A DNA stretch of 64,000 nt from Paraprevotella clara YIT 11840 (lineage in GTDB: Bacteria; Bacteroidota; Bacteroidia; Bacteroidales; Bacteroidaceae), in the NCBI RefSeq assembly GCF_000233955.1, contig NZ_JH376616.1, forward strand, positions 186,001 to 250,000, read 5' to 3'. The position numbers and the translations under genes were made by a program. This document shows positions 38,248 through 46,156 of the stretch, piece after piece (positions within the stretch are counted from its first letter, which is position 1; the number at the start of each line of letters is the position of its first letter). The notes beneath the pieces were generated by a model. It was not told the DNA's origin. It saw only the letters and a list, made by a program, of their open reading frames with translations, and searched no databases.

Positions 38248-39737
38248 ATTTCCACTCCTTTCTTATTCATTAAGATATTCCATATCTGCTCACGTCCCAA
38301 AACTTCCGCACAAGTGAACAGCGCGGTCATCGTCACACCGTACACCCCGTGCAACATCAGGTTTTGTCCGGTGAGGAACAGGTTCGGCACTGGTGTGCGG
38401 ACGGACAGCAAGGCCGCCAACGGATTCCTGTAATCCTTGCGTAAACCGTAGGCCGTCCCCTCCGGGGCACCGATATAGTCACGGTAAGTAAGTGGGGTAC
38501 TGGCATAGCATTCAGCCACCCAACCACGTAGCCCGGGCACCACCCGTTCCGCCAACCGGATACACTCGTCAGCCACACACCTTTTCATGGCCTCATAATC
38601 CTCGCCACGCCCTCCGACTTTCGTATTACTCCAAGGCATACATCTCTCCCATGGCATAGGAGTCAACAAATCCACTTGGGAAGTAAAACGGCTCCCGTCT
38701 TCGGGAACACGACAAGCCACCATCACTCCGGACACCGGCTCCTCTTCTTCGTAGAAAGTCCAAACACCAGGATGTGCATAAACATACCGGTTATAATTGA
38801 AATACTCCAATGCCCGAGGTTTCATCCGGAGCGACACGGTGAACATGCCGAATGTGTTCGGCAACCCGGCCATACGATGACGGTAAGCATTCTTCATCCT
38901 CTCGCTCTGCTTTACCAACTTGCATGTCTGCCCCGGATGTACGTCACTGATAAAAACCGCTCCTTCGTACACTTCACCGTCCCGGCAGACCGCCGCAGAC
39001 AACCTTCCGCACTTTTCTACCAATTCGACCACCTCAGCCCCGCAAACCACCTGGCCACCTTGCTGCCCGATTCCCCTCACCAAGCGGTCTGTTATCAATG
39101 CTCCGTCACCCTTCAACCGCCAACTGCTTTCAATAAAACTGCTTTGGCCATGAAGGAAAGTGAAAAGCGGAAGCGAATCGCGCCGAAGCTCCATCTTCAA
39201 GGAAGTCCCACTAAGCACGTCCACCAGCAACGGATTGCGGAAAGTCTCATTCAAATATTGCCAAGCACTCGTTTCAACGAGACGTGAAGGCCATACGGTC
39301 TTTCCGGCACGTGGATTCAGCAAATCCAGTTCCTGTTCCGACATACGCCTCAATAAGGCAGCATACCGTCCCAAAGCCGGACGTTCGGAAGGAAATTCAG
39401 CAGCCAACGTAGCGGTAAAATCTTCATACCCTTGCGCAAATGCAAAGGTACGCTGCCCTATCGTCACCTTGTCAAACTCATGGTCAAGGCGTTGCCAAGG
39501 CAGTTGCATCAATCCCAAGTAAGTGAAAACGGTATGCAGCGGCTGTCCTTCGTCCAGTCCTCCCACATAATGGAAACCTGTATCGTAAGCCAATCCCCGT
39601 CTCCGGTAAGACTGGAGGCATCCACCGGGCTGCCGGCCTTGTTCGAGGACGAGCACCCTCAAACCGGCACGCGAAAGGATATATGCACACTCCAATCCTC
39701 CCAATCCACTACCTATGACCACCACATCGTACTTCAT
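38244..39737 (-). CDS. CrtI/RetSat-like FAD-dependent oxidoreductase
   Basis: 497 residues. The N-terminal dinucleotide fold (GSGLGGLECAYILSRAG, residues 8-24) is followed by LEQGRQPGGCLQSY and DTGFHYVGG. The C terminus has LFLTGQNLMLHGVYGVTMTA, the FAD-closing segment of phytoene desaturases and retinol saturases. In this operon it could desaturate, saturate or isomerise a polyene or acyl chain. No carotenoid gene (crtB, crtE) is visible, so a carotenoid substrate is unlikely. It overlaps the ketoreductase by 4 bp and follows the second hotdog gene by 7 bp. Confidence 0.9.
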   Translation of the reverse strand: MKYDVVVIGSGLGGLECAYILSRAGLRVLVLEQGRQPGGCLQSYRRRGLAYDTGFHYVGGLDEGQPLHTVFTYLGLMQLPWQRLDHEFDKVTIGQRTFAFAQGYEDFTATLAAEFPSERPALGRYAALLRRMSEQELDLLNPRAGKTVWPSRLVETSAWQYLNETFRNPLLVDVLSGTSLKMELRRDSLPLFTFLHGQSSFIESSWRLKGDGALITDRLVRGIGQQGGQVVCGAEVVELVEKCGRLSAAVCRDGEVYEGAVFISDVHPGQTCKLVKQSERMKNAYRHRMAGLPNTFGMFTVSLRMKPRALEYFNYNRYVYAHPGVWTFYEEEEPVSGVMVACRVPEDGSRFTSQVDLLTPMPWERCMPWSNTKVGGRGEDYEAMKRCVADECIRLAERVVPGLRGWVAECYASTPLTYRDYIGAPEGTAYGLRKDYRNPLAALLSVRTPVPNLFLTGQNLMLHGVYGVTMTALFTCAEVLGREQIWNILMNKKGVEI

Positions 39738-39744
39738 TGCCCAT

Positions 39745-40113
39745 TCAAACGACCGTCATCAATCCCTTATATTCCATATACACCTGTTCCCCGTCGGCTA
39801 CCCGTGCCCTGACCTCCAACCCGTCTTCCACAGGAGAGAGCCTCACCGCCACGTCCAGTTCCGTACAAGTGCAGGGTGAAACCACAGCCGTCAAACGGCA
39901 TAGCTTAATCGTGCGGATGTGCAATGCCTTGCCTGACACTTCCATCACACACTCCTTCACCATTTGGATATTGAATGCCCCGGGACACACCGGATGTCCC
40001 GGAAAATGTCCGCGATAAACTTCGCAATCCGGCAGGAGCACAATACGGAACACCGTACAGCCGTCCGAAACGCGCCGGGTCAACACCTTATAATAATGAT
40101 CCTTCAGCCACAT
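39745..40113 (-). CDS. FabZ/FabA-like hotdog dehydratase, short form
   Basis: 122 residues. It keeps the FabZ hallmark HFPGHPVCPG at about residues 36-45 with the catalytic His, followed by a helix (NIQMVKECVM) carrying a Glu in the place of the catalytic acid. It should dehydrate 3-hydroxyacyl-ACP. Its first 26 bp overlap the end of the preceding hotdog gene, so the two are translationally coupled and may form a heterodimer, like the ApeI/ApeP pair in aryl polyene clusters. Confidence 0.82.
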   Translation of the reverse strand: MWLKDHYYKVLTRRVSDGCTVFRIVLLPDCEVYRGHFPGHPVCPGAFNIQMVKECVMEVSGKALHIRTIKLCRLTAVVSPCTCTELDVAVRLSPVEDGLEVRARVADGEQVYMEYKGLMTVV

Positions 40114-40519
40114 ATATCTTCATTTGCGTACAAGCCAGCGTTTCTTCCCCTACGCAGGTCTCACCTGTCAATAAGGACACGCCACCCACTTCCGGCCCGA
40201 AGGTCACCGTGGTCTGTAGTTCTTCTCCCACCCGGGGGCAACGAAAACAACGAAACTTCTTCACTTCGCCGATATAACCTACCGGCGGTTCCGAAGCGCC
40301 TGCCTCCACGGCCTTGTAACCGGCAAAGGCGGAAGCCGACTGGGCGATATGCTCGATAAGCCCCGGCTCTGCCAACAGGCCGTCGTCACCCACAAAACTA
40401 TTGTCGCGGCGCACCGTGAGCTGCGTCCGGGCCATATCGCCCTCCACACCGACCAATGCGTCTACGAGCAAAATCGGTTCACGTTGGGGAATCAGGCTTT
40501 TAATGTCATAATTTGTCAT
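40088..40519 (-). CDS. ApeP-like hotdog dehydratase
   Basis: 143 residues. The N-terminal LIPQREPILLVD is typical of FabZ and ApeP relatives. The central helix (EPGLIEHIAQSASAFAGY) takes the position of the catalytic helix, with Glu then His at LIEHIAQ. The FPG motif of FabZ is absent, so this is the divergent partner type. It is the second dehydratase of the operon and overlaps both neighbours (4 bp with the ACP gene, 26 bp with the short hotdog gene). Confidence 0.82.
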   Translation of the reverse strand: MTNYDIKSLIPQREPILLVDALVGVEGDMARTQLTVRRDNSFVGDDGLLAEPGLIEHIAQSASAFAGYKAVEAGASEPPVGYIGEVKKFRCFRCPRVGEELQTTVTFGPEVGGVSLLTGETCVGEETLACTQMKIYVAEGSLL

Positions 40520-40764
40520 TCCTGCTTCGCGTGCGATTCGATGTAATCGTAAAGGTTGTCGAACGTCTTGATTTCCCGCAAGTCCGCCACGGGAATTTTT
40601 ACCTTATAAGTCTGTTGGATGATGGCGACAAGGTCCACCAGGCTGAGGCTGTCCAAGGAAAGCGTGTCCCTTACATTCGCGTCGGGGACAAACTCTTCTG
40701 CGTCTACTTCAAACTCTTCTGCCAATAAGGCATTTACTTTCTCTACGATGTCTTCACGTGTCAT
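40516..40764 (-). CDS. Acyl carrier protein of the acyl operon
   Basis: 82 residues, acidic and helical, with the phosphopantetheine attachment motif DSLSLVDL at residues 38-45 (Ser39). The sequence around it (TLSLDSLSLVDLVAII) is that of a dedicated carrier protein. It differs from the housekeeping AcpP motif (usually DSLDTVEL) in having SLV after Ser-Leu. It lies between the ketosynthase (24 bp) and the first dehydratase (4-bp overlap). Confidence 0.93.
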   Translation of the reverse strand: MTREDIVEKVNALLAEEFEVDAEEFVPDANVRDTLSLDSLSLVDLVAIIQQTYKVKIPVADLREIKTFDNLYDYIESHAKQE

Positions 40765-40788
40765 AACTGTTTGTTTTTATCGTGTTTA

Positions 40789-42009
40789 TTATATGTTTTT
40801 TACAATAAGGGTGGAGTTCGTCCCACCGAAACCGAAAGAATTGGAAAGGAACATGTCAAAATGCGCCTCCCGTGTCTGCGGTATGATGTTCAGGCAGGCC
40901 GTATCTTCATCGGGATGCTCGAAATTGATGTTGCCGGCAATGAAGCCGTTTTTCATCATCAGCGTCGAATAAATCAACTCGCTTGCACCGGCCATCCACA
41001 TTTCGTGCCCGGTCTGACTCTTGGTAGAAGTGACTGGAACCTTGTAGTCCCCGAACACCTGTGCTATCGCCTGCGCCTCGCGGCTGTCGCCGATGCGAGT
41101 GGATGTGGCATGGGCGTTGATGTAGCCGATTTGCGACGGTGTCACACCGGCATGTTGCAGACAAAGCTCCAACGACCGCGCCGGCCCTGCCACGTTGGGC
41201 GTGGAGATGTGGTCGCCGTTTCCGGAAAAGCCCCATCCCACAATCTCACACAAGATGGGGGCACCGCGCTTCAAAGCATGTTCGTAACCCTCGACCACCA
41301 CCGTGGCCGCGCCTCCTCCGGGTACCAGTCCGTCGCGGTCGCGGTCGAACGGGCGGCTGGCCTTCTCCGGCTCATCCTCACGCACGGAGAACGACTGAAT
41401 CCCATCGAAAGATGCCACACCGTAGAGGTTTGCCTCTTGCGCACCGCCACACACGACACAATCCTGCATCCCGTTACGGACCAAAAGGTAGGCCAACCCC
41501 ACAGCATGGGAACCCGAAGCACATGCAGCCGAGGCCGTCAGGTTGATGCCGCGCAAATGGAACAAGCAAGCCAAATTCATCGTCACGGTGGAGTTCATCG
41601 ACTGGAAGATGGCCCCACTACCGCAAGCCGCTGTGTCTTTAAACTCACGGAACTTGTCAAGCGCACGCATGGTCGCTTCGGCCACGGAGTCGTTTCCATA
41701 AATGACCCCGACTTCGTGCCGGTCGATATAATCTTGCTCCAAACGGGCATGCTCAAGGGCCGCACGCGTAGCCATATAGGCATACTGGGCTTCCTCCGGC
41801 ATGAACTGACGCAGATTCCGTGACACAAAGGGTTTCAAGTCAGGCTGTCCTACGGCAGCACACAAAGCGGAACGAAAACCCGCATCCTTGCGCTCCCGGC
41901 TGAATACGATACCGCTTTTCCCGGCATAGAGCGCATCGCGTACCTCGTCCAATGTCTTCCCGAGGCACGACCATATCCCCATTCCCGTTATTACAACTCT
42001 ATTTTCCAT
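40789..42009 (-). CDS. Beta-ketoacyl-ACP synthase (KAS II/FabF-like) of the acyl operon
   Basis: 406 residues of the thiolase-fold condensing enzymes. The catalytic residues are intact: Cys163 in AACASGSHA, His300 in NAHATST and Lys330/His335 in TKSQTGHEMW. It should condense malonyl-ACP with an acyl starter. Only one ketosynthase is present, with no separate chain-length factor that would carry a Gln in place of Cys, so this is not the two-subunit polyene synthase type. It starts 10 bp after the GNAT-like gene. Confidence 0.93.
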   Translation of the reverse strand: MENRVVITGMGIWSCLGKTLDEVRDALYAGKSGIVFSRERKDAGFRSALCAAVGQPDLKPFVSRNLRQFMPEEAQYAYMATRAALEHARLEQDYIDRHEVGVIYGNDSVAEATMRALDKFREFKDTAACGSGAIFQSMNSTVTMNLACLFHLRGINLTASAACASGSHAVGLAYLLVRNGMQDCVVCGGAQEANLYGVASFDGIQSFSVREDEPEKASRPFDRDRDGLVPGGGAATVVVEGYEHALKRGAPILCEIVGWGFSGNGDHISTPNVAGPARSLELCLQHAGVTPSQIGYINAHATSTRIGDSREAQAIAQVFGDYKVPVTSTKSQTGHEMWMAGASELIYSTLMMKNGFIAGNINFEHPDEDTACLNIIPQTREAHFDMFLSNSFGFGGTNSTLIVKNI

Positions 42010-42019
42010 AATCCTGTTT

Positions 42020-43156
42020 CTATAAAATCTTTTTGTAACATCTCCTACGCTTGGTGAAAGTGGGATGCAAGGGCTTCCATTGGCTCAGCTCCTTCACGTT
42101 GTCTTCCAACTGCGGCCCGGTCTCGGCATATCGGAACCCCAACCGGTTATACACGGGAATCAGGTCGTTGAAGAATAAGGCATTGACTCCCAAACCTTGG
42201 TAATCCGGACGAACGGCCACCAGAAACATCTCGGCTTTCTCTTCCCTTCTCCATTTCAACGCACGAAGCAAATAGAACCACCCCAACGGCCACAGGCGCC
42301 CTTTCGACTTACGCAAGGCCTGCGACAGGCTGGGCATCGTAATGGCCACGCCCACCAATTCACCTTTTTCATTCTCCACCACCGACAGCATCCGTAAATC
42401 CAACAAGGGCAAATAACGTTTAAGATAGGTATCTATCTGCCTGTCCGATAACTCCGTATATCCGAAAAGCGGAGAGTAGGACACATTCAGCAAGTCAAAC
42501 ACCTTCCTGCCATATCCCCGACGAGAAATATCGGCCCTCGTCAATTTCCTGCTTCGCAGTCCAAACATTTCCTTGGAAAGTTCCGCAACCCTGGCATATT
42601 TGTCAGGCACATCCTTCGGCACCTCAATACTCACCTGTACCCAATCCACCTCCTTCTCGTACCCTAATGCCTCCAAATGTTCCGAATAGTAAGGGGGATT
42701 ATATATCGTTACCATTGACCCTATCCGGTCAAAGTCCTCCACGAGCATACCTTCCTTGTCGAAATCAAAAATCCCCATAGGACCTTGGATGCAATCCATC
42801 CCTCGCTCGCGCCCCCAACGCTCCACGGCCTTCAACAAAGCCGCAGACACGTCCTTGTCGTCAATGAACTCGACGAAACCGAAACGGACGTTCTTCGTGT
42901 GCCATTTCTTATTCGCACGATGGTTGATAATGCCGACGATACGCCCCACCGCATTTCCGTGCTCGTCGTAAGCGATGAAAGGCTGGATGTCCGAAAAGTC
43001 CAACCCGGCATTTTTACGGGGGTCGAACGTCTCACGGATATCCGTCTCCATATCAGGAACATAATAAGGACTTCCGGCATACAATCTTTCCGTAAGTCCC
43101 ACGAAATCATCCATTTCGCGTTCCGTATTCACTTCTTTTACATTTACTTTCCTCAT
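42020..43156 (-). CDS. GNAT-like N-acyltransferase family protein, first gene of the acyl operon
   Basis: 378 residues from the ATG at 43156. The frame extends to a TTG at 43195, which is less likely. The N-terminal half carries a GNAT-like region (about 20-150, with GNAVGRIVGIINHRAN). The C-terminal half repeats it (ELVGVAITMPSL, FLVAVRPDYQGLGVNALFFNDL), with the Q-x-x-G-x-G/A-like acyl-CoA-binding turn in YQGLGV. It may transfer an acyl group to an amine, and so could attach the chain made by the downstream enzymes. The substrate is not known. A promoter box lies at 43227-43234. Confidence 0.82.
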   Translation of the reverse strand: MRKVNVKEVNTEREMDDFVGLTERLYAGSPYYVPDMETDIRETFDPRKNAGLDFSDIQPFIAYDEHGNAVGRIVGIINHRANKKWHTKNVRFGFVEFIDDKDVSAALLKAVERWGRERGMDCIQGPMGIFDFDKEGMLVEDFDRIGSMVTIYNPPYYSEHLEALGYEKEVDWVQVSIEVPKDVPDKYARVAELSKEMFGLRSRKLTRADISRRGYGRKVFDLLNVSYSPLFGYTELSDRQIDTYLKRYLPLLDLRMLSVVENEKGELVGVAITMPSLSQALRKSKGRLWPLGWFYLLRALKWRREEKAEMFLVAVRPDYQGLGVNALFFNDLIPVYNRLGFRYAETGPQLEDNVKELSQWKPLHPTFTKRRRCYKKIL

Positions 43157-43226
43157 GACAGGGCACGAATTTATGAATATTTTTCCTTTCAACAAGACCG
43201 GCCAAATTCAAAACCACCTTATAGAA

Positions 43227-43234
43227 CAAAAGTA
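43227..43234 (-). promoter_or_regulatory. -7 box of the acyl operon
   Basis: On the minus strand TACTTTTG, an exact TAnnTTTG match, about 70 bp before the ATG at 43156. No other promoter is obvious inside the tightly packed operon. Confidence 0.55.
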
Positions 43235-43872
43235 GAGATTTTAAGAACACTGATACGACAAAAGACATCCGAAAAACCCACGTTACAACAGAAAGTTTTA
43301 GGTCCGGCAGGAGAAATAAAACATGCCAAAATGGCAGTCCGAATCCTCACGAGAATCGCTCATTTCAAACCGTATCCGACAGAGATAGAAAATAATCCAT
43401 TCACAGAAGACCACCCAAAAGCAAAGTGCAAGACGCTCCCATCCTTTTGCTGACACAATGAAAGCCTGCCTTGCCCTACCTGCCTATGACAAACCTTTCT
43501 TCGTTATCTTTTCGACCTTTCTCTTATCATTGCGTTCGTCAAATCTTGTACACGAAAGTGGTTCTAAAAAACGAAAAAACTGCTTTTCCCTGTACGTATT
43601 TTTCTAAGAAAAGCCGAATTTCCGAGTAACATGAGGAACTTCTCGTTTTTTTATGCGGAGAAAAATAAATCATTTGGCTGCAAACCATTTTTCGTTCGGC
43701 TGAGATTAAATCTTCATTTTACCCTGTTTTCTCCTCTTTATTTATACAAATATACATTTGTTTGCATTTATACACTCTTTTCTGCTACTGTCATTCGATT
43801 GAATACTTCACTGAGAAAATGTTTTTCTGCCATTTTGGCAGTCTTTCCGCTGATGAATTCCACGGAAAACAC
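43235..43872. other. Intergenic stretch with repeats but no supported gene
   Basis: About 640 AT-rich bases. An 85-codon frame at 43631-43888 (plus) is not accepted because it runs through the repeat at 43653-43703 and past the promoter box of the next gene. The stretch holds two related palindromes, TGCCA-AAA-TGGCA at 43324-43336 and TGCCA-TTT-TGGCA at 43828-43840, and the second copy of the ATGCGGAGAAAAA / TCGTTCGGCTGA element. Confidence 0.5.
43653..43703. repeat. Second copy of the ATGCGGAGAAAAA...TCGTTCGGCTGA element
   Basis: ATGCGGAGAAAAA begins at 43653 and TCGTTCGGCTGA ends at 43703. The same two blocks, in the same order and with about the same distance, occur at 8050-8102. The left arm of the palindrome has decayed here (GGCTGCAAACC instead of CAGCCGAACG). 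Confidence 0.5.
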
Positions 43873-43880
43873 TACTTTTG
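43828..43880 (+). promoter_or_regulatory. Promoter region of the small gene at 43938
   Basis: TACTTTTG at 43873-43880 is an exact -7 box. The palindrome CTGCCATTTTGGCAG (43827-43841) lies just above the -33 region and could be a regulator site. The box excludes the upstream ATG at 43878, so the gene starts at 43938. Confidence 0.5.
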
Positions 43881-43937
43881 TACTGTGAAAGAAAACATCC
43901 TGAAAAAAACACATACACGCATAATTCCATAACGACC

Positions 43938-44207
43938 ATGCAAGAAGAAATCAACGAATTCGTAGAGGCACTTTACCGCTTCGTAGCAAATGAAATCAAA
44001 CGGGTCACAGACCCCATATACTGTCAGGAGGGCATCAAAATCGTGGATGCCCGAAACCATATCTTCCGCCTCTCCGATACGTTACGTACCGATGAAGCGG
44101 AAGACACATACGCCTTGTCCGACCTTTGCATCGTAGACGAGGACATGCAGACCGTCCCCAACCGCCAACGCATGTACCGCATTGCACGGAACCACTGGAA
44201 CGGCTGA
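43938..44207 (+). CDS. Small acidic protein of unknown function
   Basis: 89 residues starting MQEEINEFVEALYRFV. It is rich in Glu, Asp and Arg, has no signal peptide, Cys pair or membrane helix, and seems to be a helix-strand mixture (ALYRFVANEIKRV, then KIVDARNHIFRLSDTL). I do not recognise a family. It is alone on the plus strand, facing the ACT gene with 29 bp between the stops, and has its own promoter. Confidence 0.7.
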   Translation: MQEEINEFVEALYRFVANEIKRVTDPIYCQEGIKIVDARNHIFRLSDTLRTDEAEDTYALSDLCIVDEDMQTVPNRQRMYRIARNHWNG

Positions 44208-44236
44208 CCAAACGTAGTTTCCCTTCCTTCTATCTT

Positions 44237-44674
44237 TCAGACAAGCGCCATCAAAGCCTCATCGTCCAATACGCCGAGTTGGTGCACGCGGATAACTTCT
44301 TCCGTCCGCACGGCATCATCCGTGCGGAAAACCAAAATACCCTTTCCGCCCAAGAGGAAAGAATAAAGATAGGATATGCCTATCCCCTCGCCCGTAATCA
44401 CACGTACGGCATCGGCCGCACGCCCGGGACGGTTGTCCAACGTGATGGCAAACACTTCCGACATGCTGGCCGAAATGCCTGCCGCCCGCAACACTTCGTA
44501 TGCCCGTGTAGGTTCGGAACAGATAATACGGTAGATGCCATATTCCACGGTGTCGGATATGGTGGAAGCAATCAACTGGACACCGGCTTCTTTGAACAAG
44601 TCCAACACGCGTAACAACGTACCCGACTTGTTCTCTACAAAAATAGATATTTGATGTACTGTCATATTTTTCAT
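44237..44674 (-). CDS. Tandem ACT-domain protein
   Basis: 145 residues made of two ACT modules, about 4-70 (HQISIFVENKSGTLLRVLDLF) and 72-145 (VFAITLDNRPGRAADAVRVI). ACT domains bind amino acids or similar small ligands and regulate partner enzymes. It follows the phenylacetate-CoA ligase gene by 2 bp, an arrangement common in Bacteroidetes, so it probably senses aromatic or branched amino acids for that enzyme. Confidence 0.9.
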   Translation of the reverse strand: MKNMTVHQISIFVENKSGTLLRVLDLFKEAGVQLIASTISDTVEYGIYRIICSEPTRAYEVLRAAGISASMSEVFAITLDNRPGRAADAVRVITGEGIGISYLYSFLLGGKGILVFRTDDAVRTEEVIRVHQLGVLDDEALMALV

Positions 44675-44676
44675 TT

Positions 44677-45996
44677 TTATATCAACGTTCTACGTAAATC
44701 CCTTACCCTTACGGCCTTGCCTTCCTGTTTGGGCAAAGTCCCCTTGGGTACCAGTCTCACCACGGGCGTCAGAAGGATTTCATCTTTCAGTTGGCGTGTG
44801 ATTTCACGGGTCAGCGCCTGCAAGCGCGGATAGTCGTCGCTGAATTCCTTCAACTCCACTTCCACCGTCATCAAGTCGTTGGCCTCTTCGTTGGTCAGGG
44901 TTATCAAATAGTCCGTCCCGAGTTCTTCAAACTGCATCAATACCGTTTCAATCTGAATGGGGAAGATGTTGACCCCTTTCAGAATCATCATGTCGTCGCT
45001 CCGTCCCTTCATGCGGTCGAGCCGCTTATGGTGACGTCCGCACGGACAGTCGCCCGGTAAAATACGGGTCAAATCGCGGGTGCGGTAGCGCAACAACGGC
45101 ATAGCTTCGCGGTTGATGGTGGTCAGCACCAGTTCGCCCACCTCGCCGTCGGGCACGGGTTCCAACGTCTGCGGATCTACAATCTCCACGATATAATAAT
45201 CTTCCCAAATGTGCATCCCGTTCTGTTCCGTACACTCGAAGGCCACACCCGGCCCACACATCTCGGACATGCCGAATGAGTTATAAGCTTTCACGCCCAA
45301 CATCTTCTCGATTTTGCGCCTTTGTTCCTCCGAATGCGGTTCCGCCCCGATGACCAAAGTACGGAGCTTCGTGTCGCGCACAGGGTCTATCCCCATTTCC
45401 TCCATCACCTCATGGATACGGCTGGCGTAACTGGGGATGGCATGCAAGGCCGTCGTGCCGAAATCCGTAATGAACTTAATCTGCCGCTTGGTGTTGCCCG
45501 CAGCCGCCGGCACCGTCAGCATGCCGAGACGTTCGGCTCCGTATTGGAAGCCCAGTCCGCCCGTAAACATGCCGTACCCCGACGAGTTCTGAAAGACATC
45601 GCCCCGCCTCAGGCCGACCATGTACAAGCAACGTGCCACGGCATTGGCCCACTCGTCCAAATCCTTCTGCGTGTGCAGGATGACCGTAGGGGTGCCCGTC
45701 GTGCCACTGGAGGAATGCAGGCGCACCACTTCGCTCATCGGCACCGCGGCAAGCCCGAACGGGTAATTGTCGCGCAAATCCTGTTTCGTAGTAAAAGGAA
45801 TCTTACGCAAGTCGTCCAACGAACGTATGTCTTCAGGAGACAAATGAGCCTCGGCAAACCGTTTCTGATAAAAAGGAGATTTCATACAACGACGGACCGT
45901 ACGGAGCAAACGCTCGAATTGCAACGCCTCGATTTCCGTCCGCGTCAAAGTTTCTAATTCTTCATGCAAATACATTTCCATTTGTGTTTTAATCAT
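44677..45996 (-). CDS. paaK: Phenylacetate-CoA ligase
   Basis: 439 residues of the adenylate-forming PaaK type. The phosphate-binding loop is SSSGTTGTPTVI, the aromatic/adenine motif YNSFGMSEMCGPG, and the C-terminal GRSDDMMILKGVNIFP is characteristic of PaaK. It makes phenylacetyl-CoA or a related aryl-CoA. In this phylum it usually accompanies indolepyruvate oxidoreductase (iorAB), which is not in the window. The -7 box TAACTTTG ends only 8 bp before the first ATG, so the transcript may be nearly leaderless or translation may begin at the Met codons at residues 6 or 8. Confidence 0.93.
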   Translation of the reverse strand: MIKTQMEMYLHEELETLTRTEIEALQFERLLRTVRRCMKSPFYQKRFAEAHLSPEDIRSLDDLRKIPFTTKQDLRDNYPFGLAAVPMSEVVRLHSSSGTTGTPTVILHTQKDLDEWANAVARCLYMVGLRRGDVFQNSSGYGMFTGGLGFQYGAERLGMLTVPAAAGNTKRQIKFITDFGTTALHAIPSYASRIHEVMEEMGIDPVRDTKLRTLVIGAEPHSEEQRRKIEKMLGVKAYNSFGMSEMCGPGVAFECTEQNGMHIWEDYYIVEIVDPQTLEPVPDGEVGELVLTTINREAMPLLRYRTRDLTRILPGDCPCGRHHKRLDRMKGRSDDMMILKGVNIFPIQIETVLMQFEELGTDYLITLTNEEANDLMTVEVELKEFSDDYPRLQALTREITRQLKDEILLTPVVRLVPKGTLPKQEGKAVRVRDLRRTLI

Positions 45997-46004
45997 GACG
46001 GGGA

Positions 46005-46012
46005 CAAAGTTA
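46005..46012 (-). promoter_or_regulatory. -7 box of the paaK-ACT operon
   Basis: TAACTTTG on the minus strand, an exact TAnnTTTG match. It ends 8 bp before the first ATG of paaK, which makes the start codon choice uncertain. Confidence 0.55.
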
Positions 46013-46090
46013 TAAAAAACTATCGCAAAAAGAGGGCATTTCCTTTTATTTTTTCACGGCATCCTCCATATCTTCCTCCCGGAAGGACAT

Positions 46091-46150
46091 AAAAAAAGGG
46101 CTCCGCTGAGCCCAACCTTTGTTAACCTTAAATCTAATACTATGAAAAAC
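46091..46150 (-). ncRNA. Predicted small RNA of about 60 nt
   Basis: A consensus promoter (46157-46187) and an intrinsic terminator (46098-46113 plus a seven-base run) on the minus strand frame a transcript of about 60 nt. It contains an AT-rich stretch (ATTAGATTTAAGGTTAACAA) but no reading frame. It is independent of both flanking protein genes, which have their own promoters. Short paralogous RNAs of this build are known in Bacteroides, though I cannot confirm membership of a family. Confidence 0.65.
46098..46113 (-). terminator. Intrinsic terminator of the predicted small RNA
   Basis: On the minus strand GGGCTC-AGCG-GAGCCC is followed by seven T (46091-46097), a textbook rho-independent terminator. 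No protein gene ends here, which is why a small RNA is proposed. Confidence 0.8.
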
Positions 46151-46156
46151 ACAGTA

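Noticed and set aside
40771-41823. A 350-codon open frame opposite the ketosynthase gene
   Set aside because: It lies entirely over the ketosynthase, whose Cys-His-His motifs are intact, and gives an Arg/His-rich product without family features.
33364-43156. Calling the acyl operon an aryl polyene or flexirubin cluster
   Set aside because: No chain-length factor, ammonia lyase, aryl-ACP ligase, glycosyltransferase or MMPL exporter is present. Only part of the enzyme set is shared.
43631-43888. An 85-codon plus-strand frame
   Set aside because: It runs through the repeat element at 43653-43703 and past the -7 box of the next gene. The translation reflects repeat sequence, not a protein.
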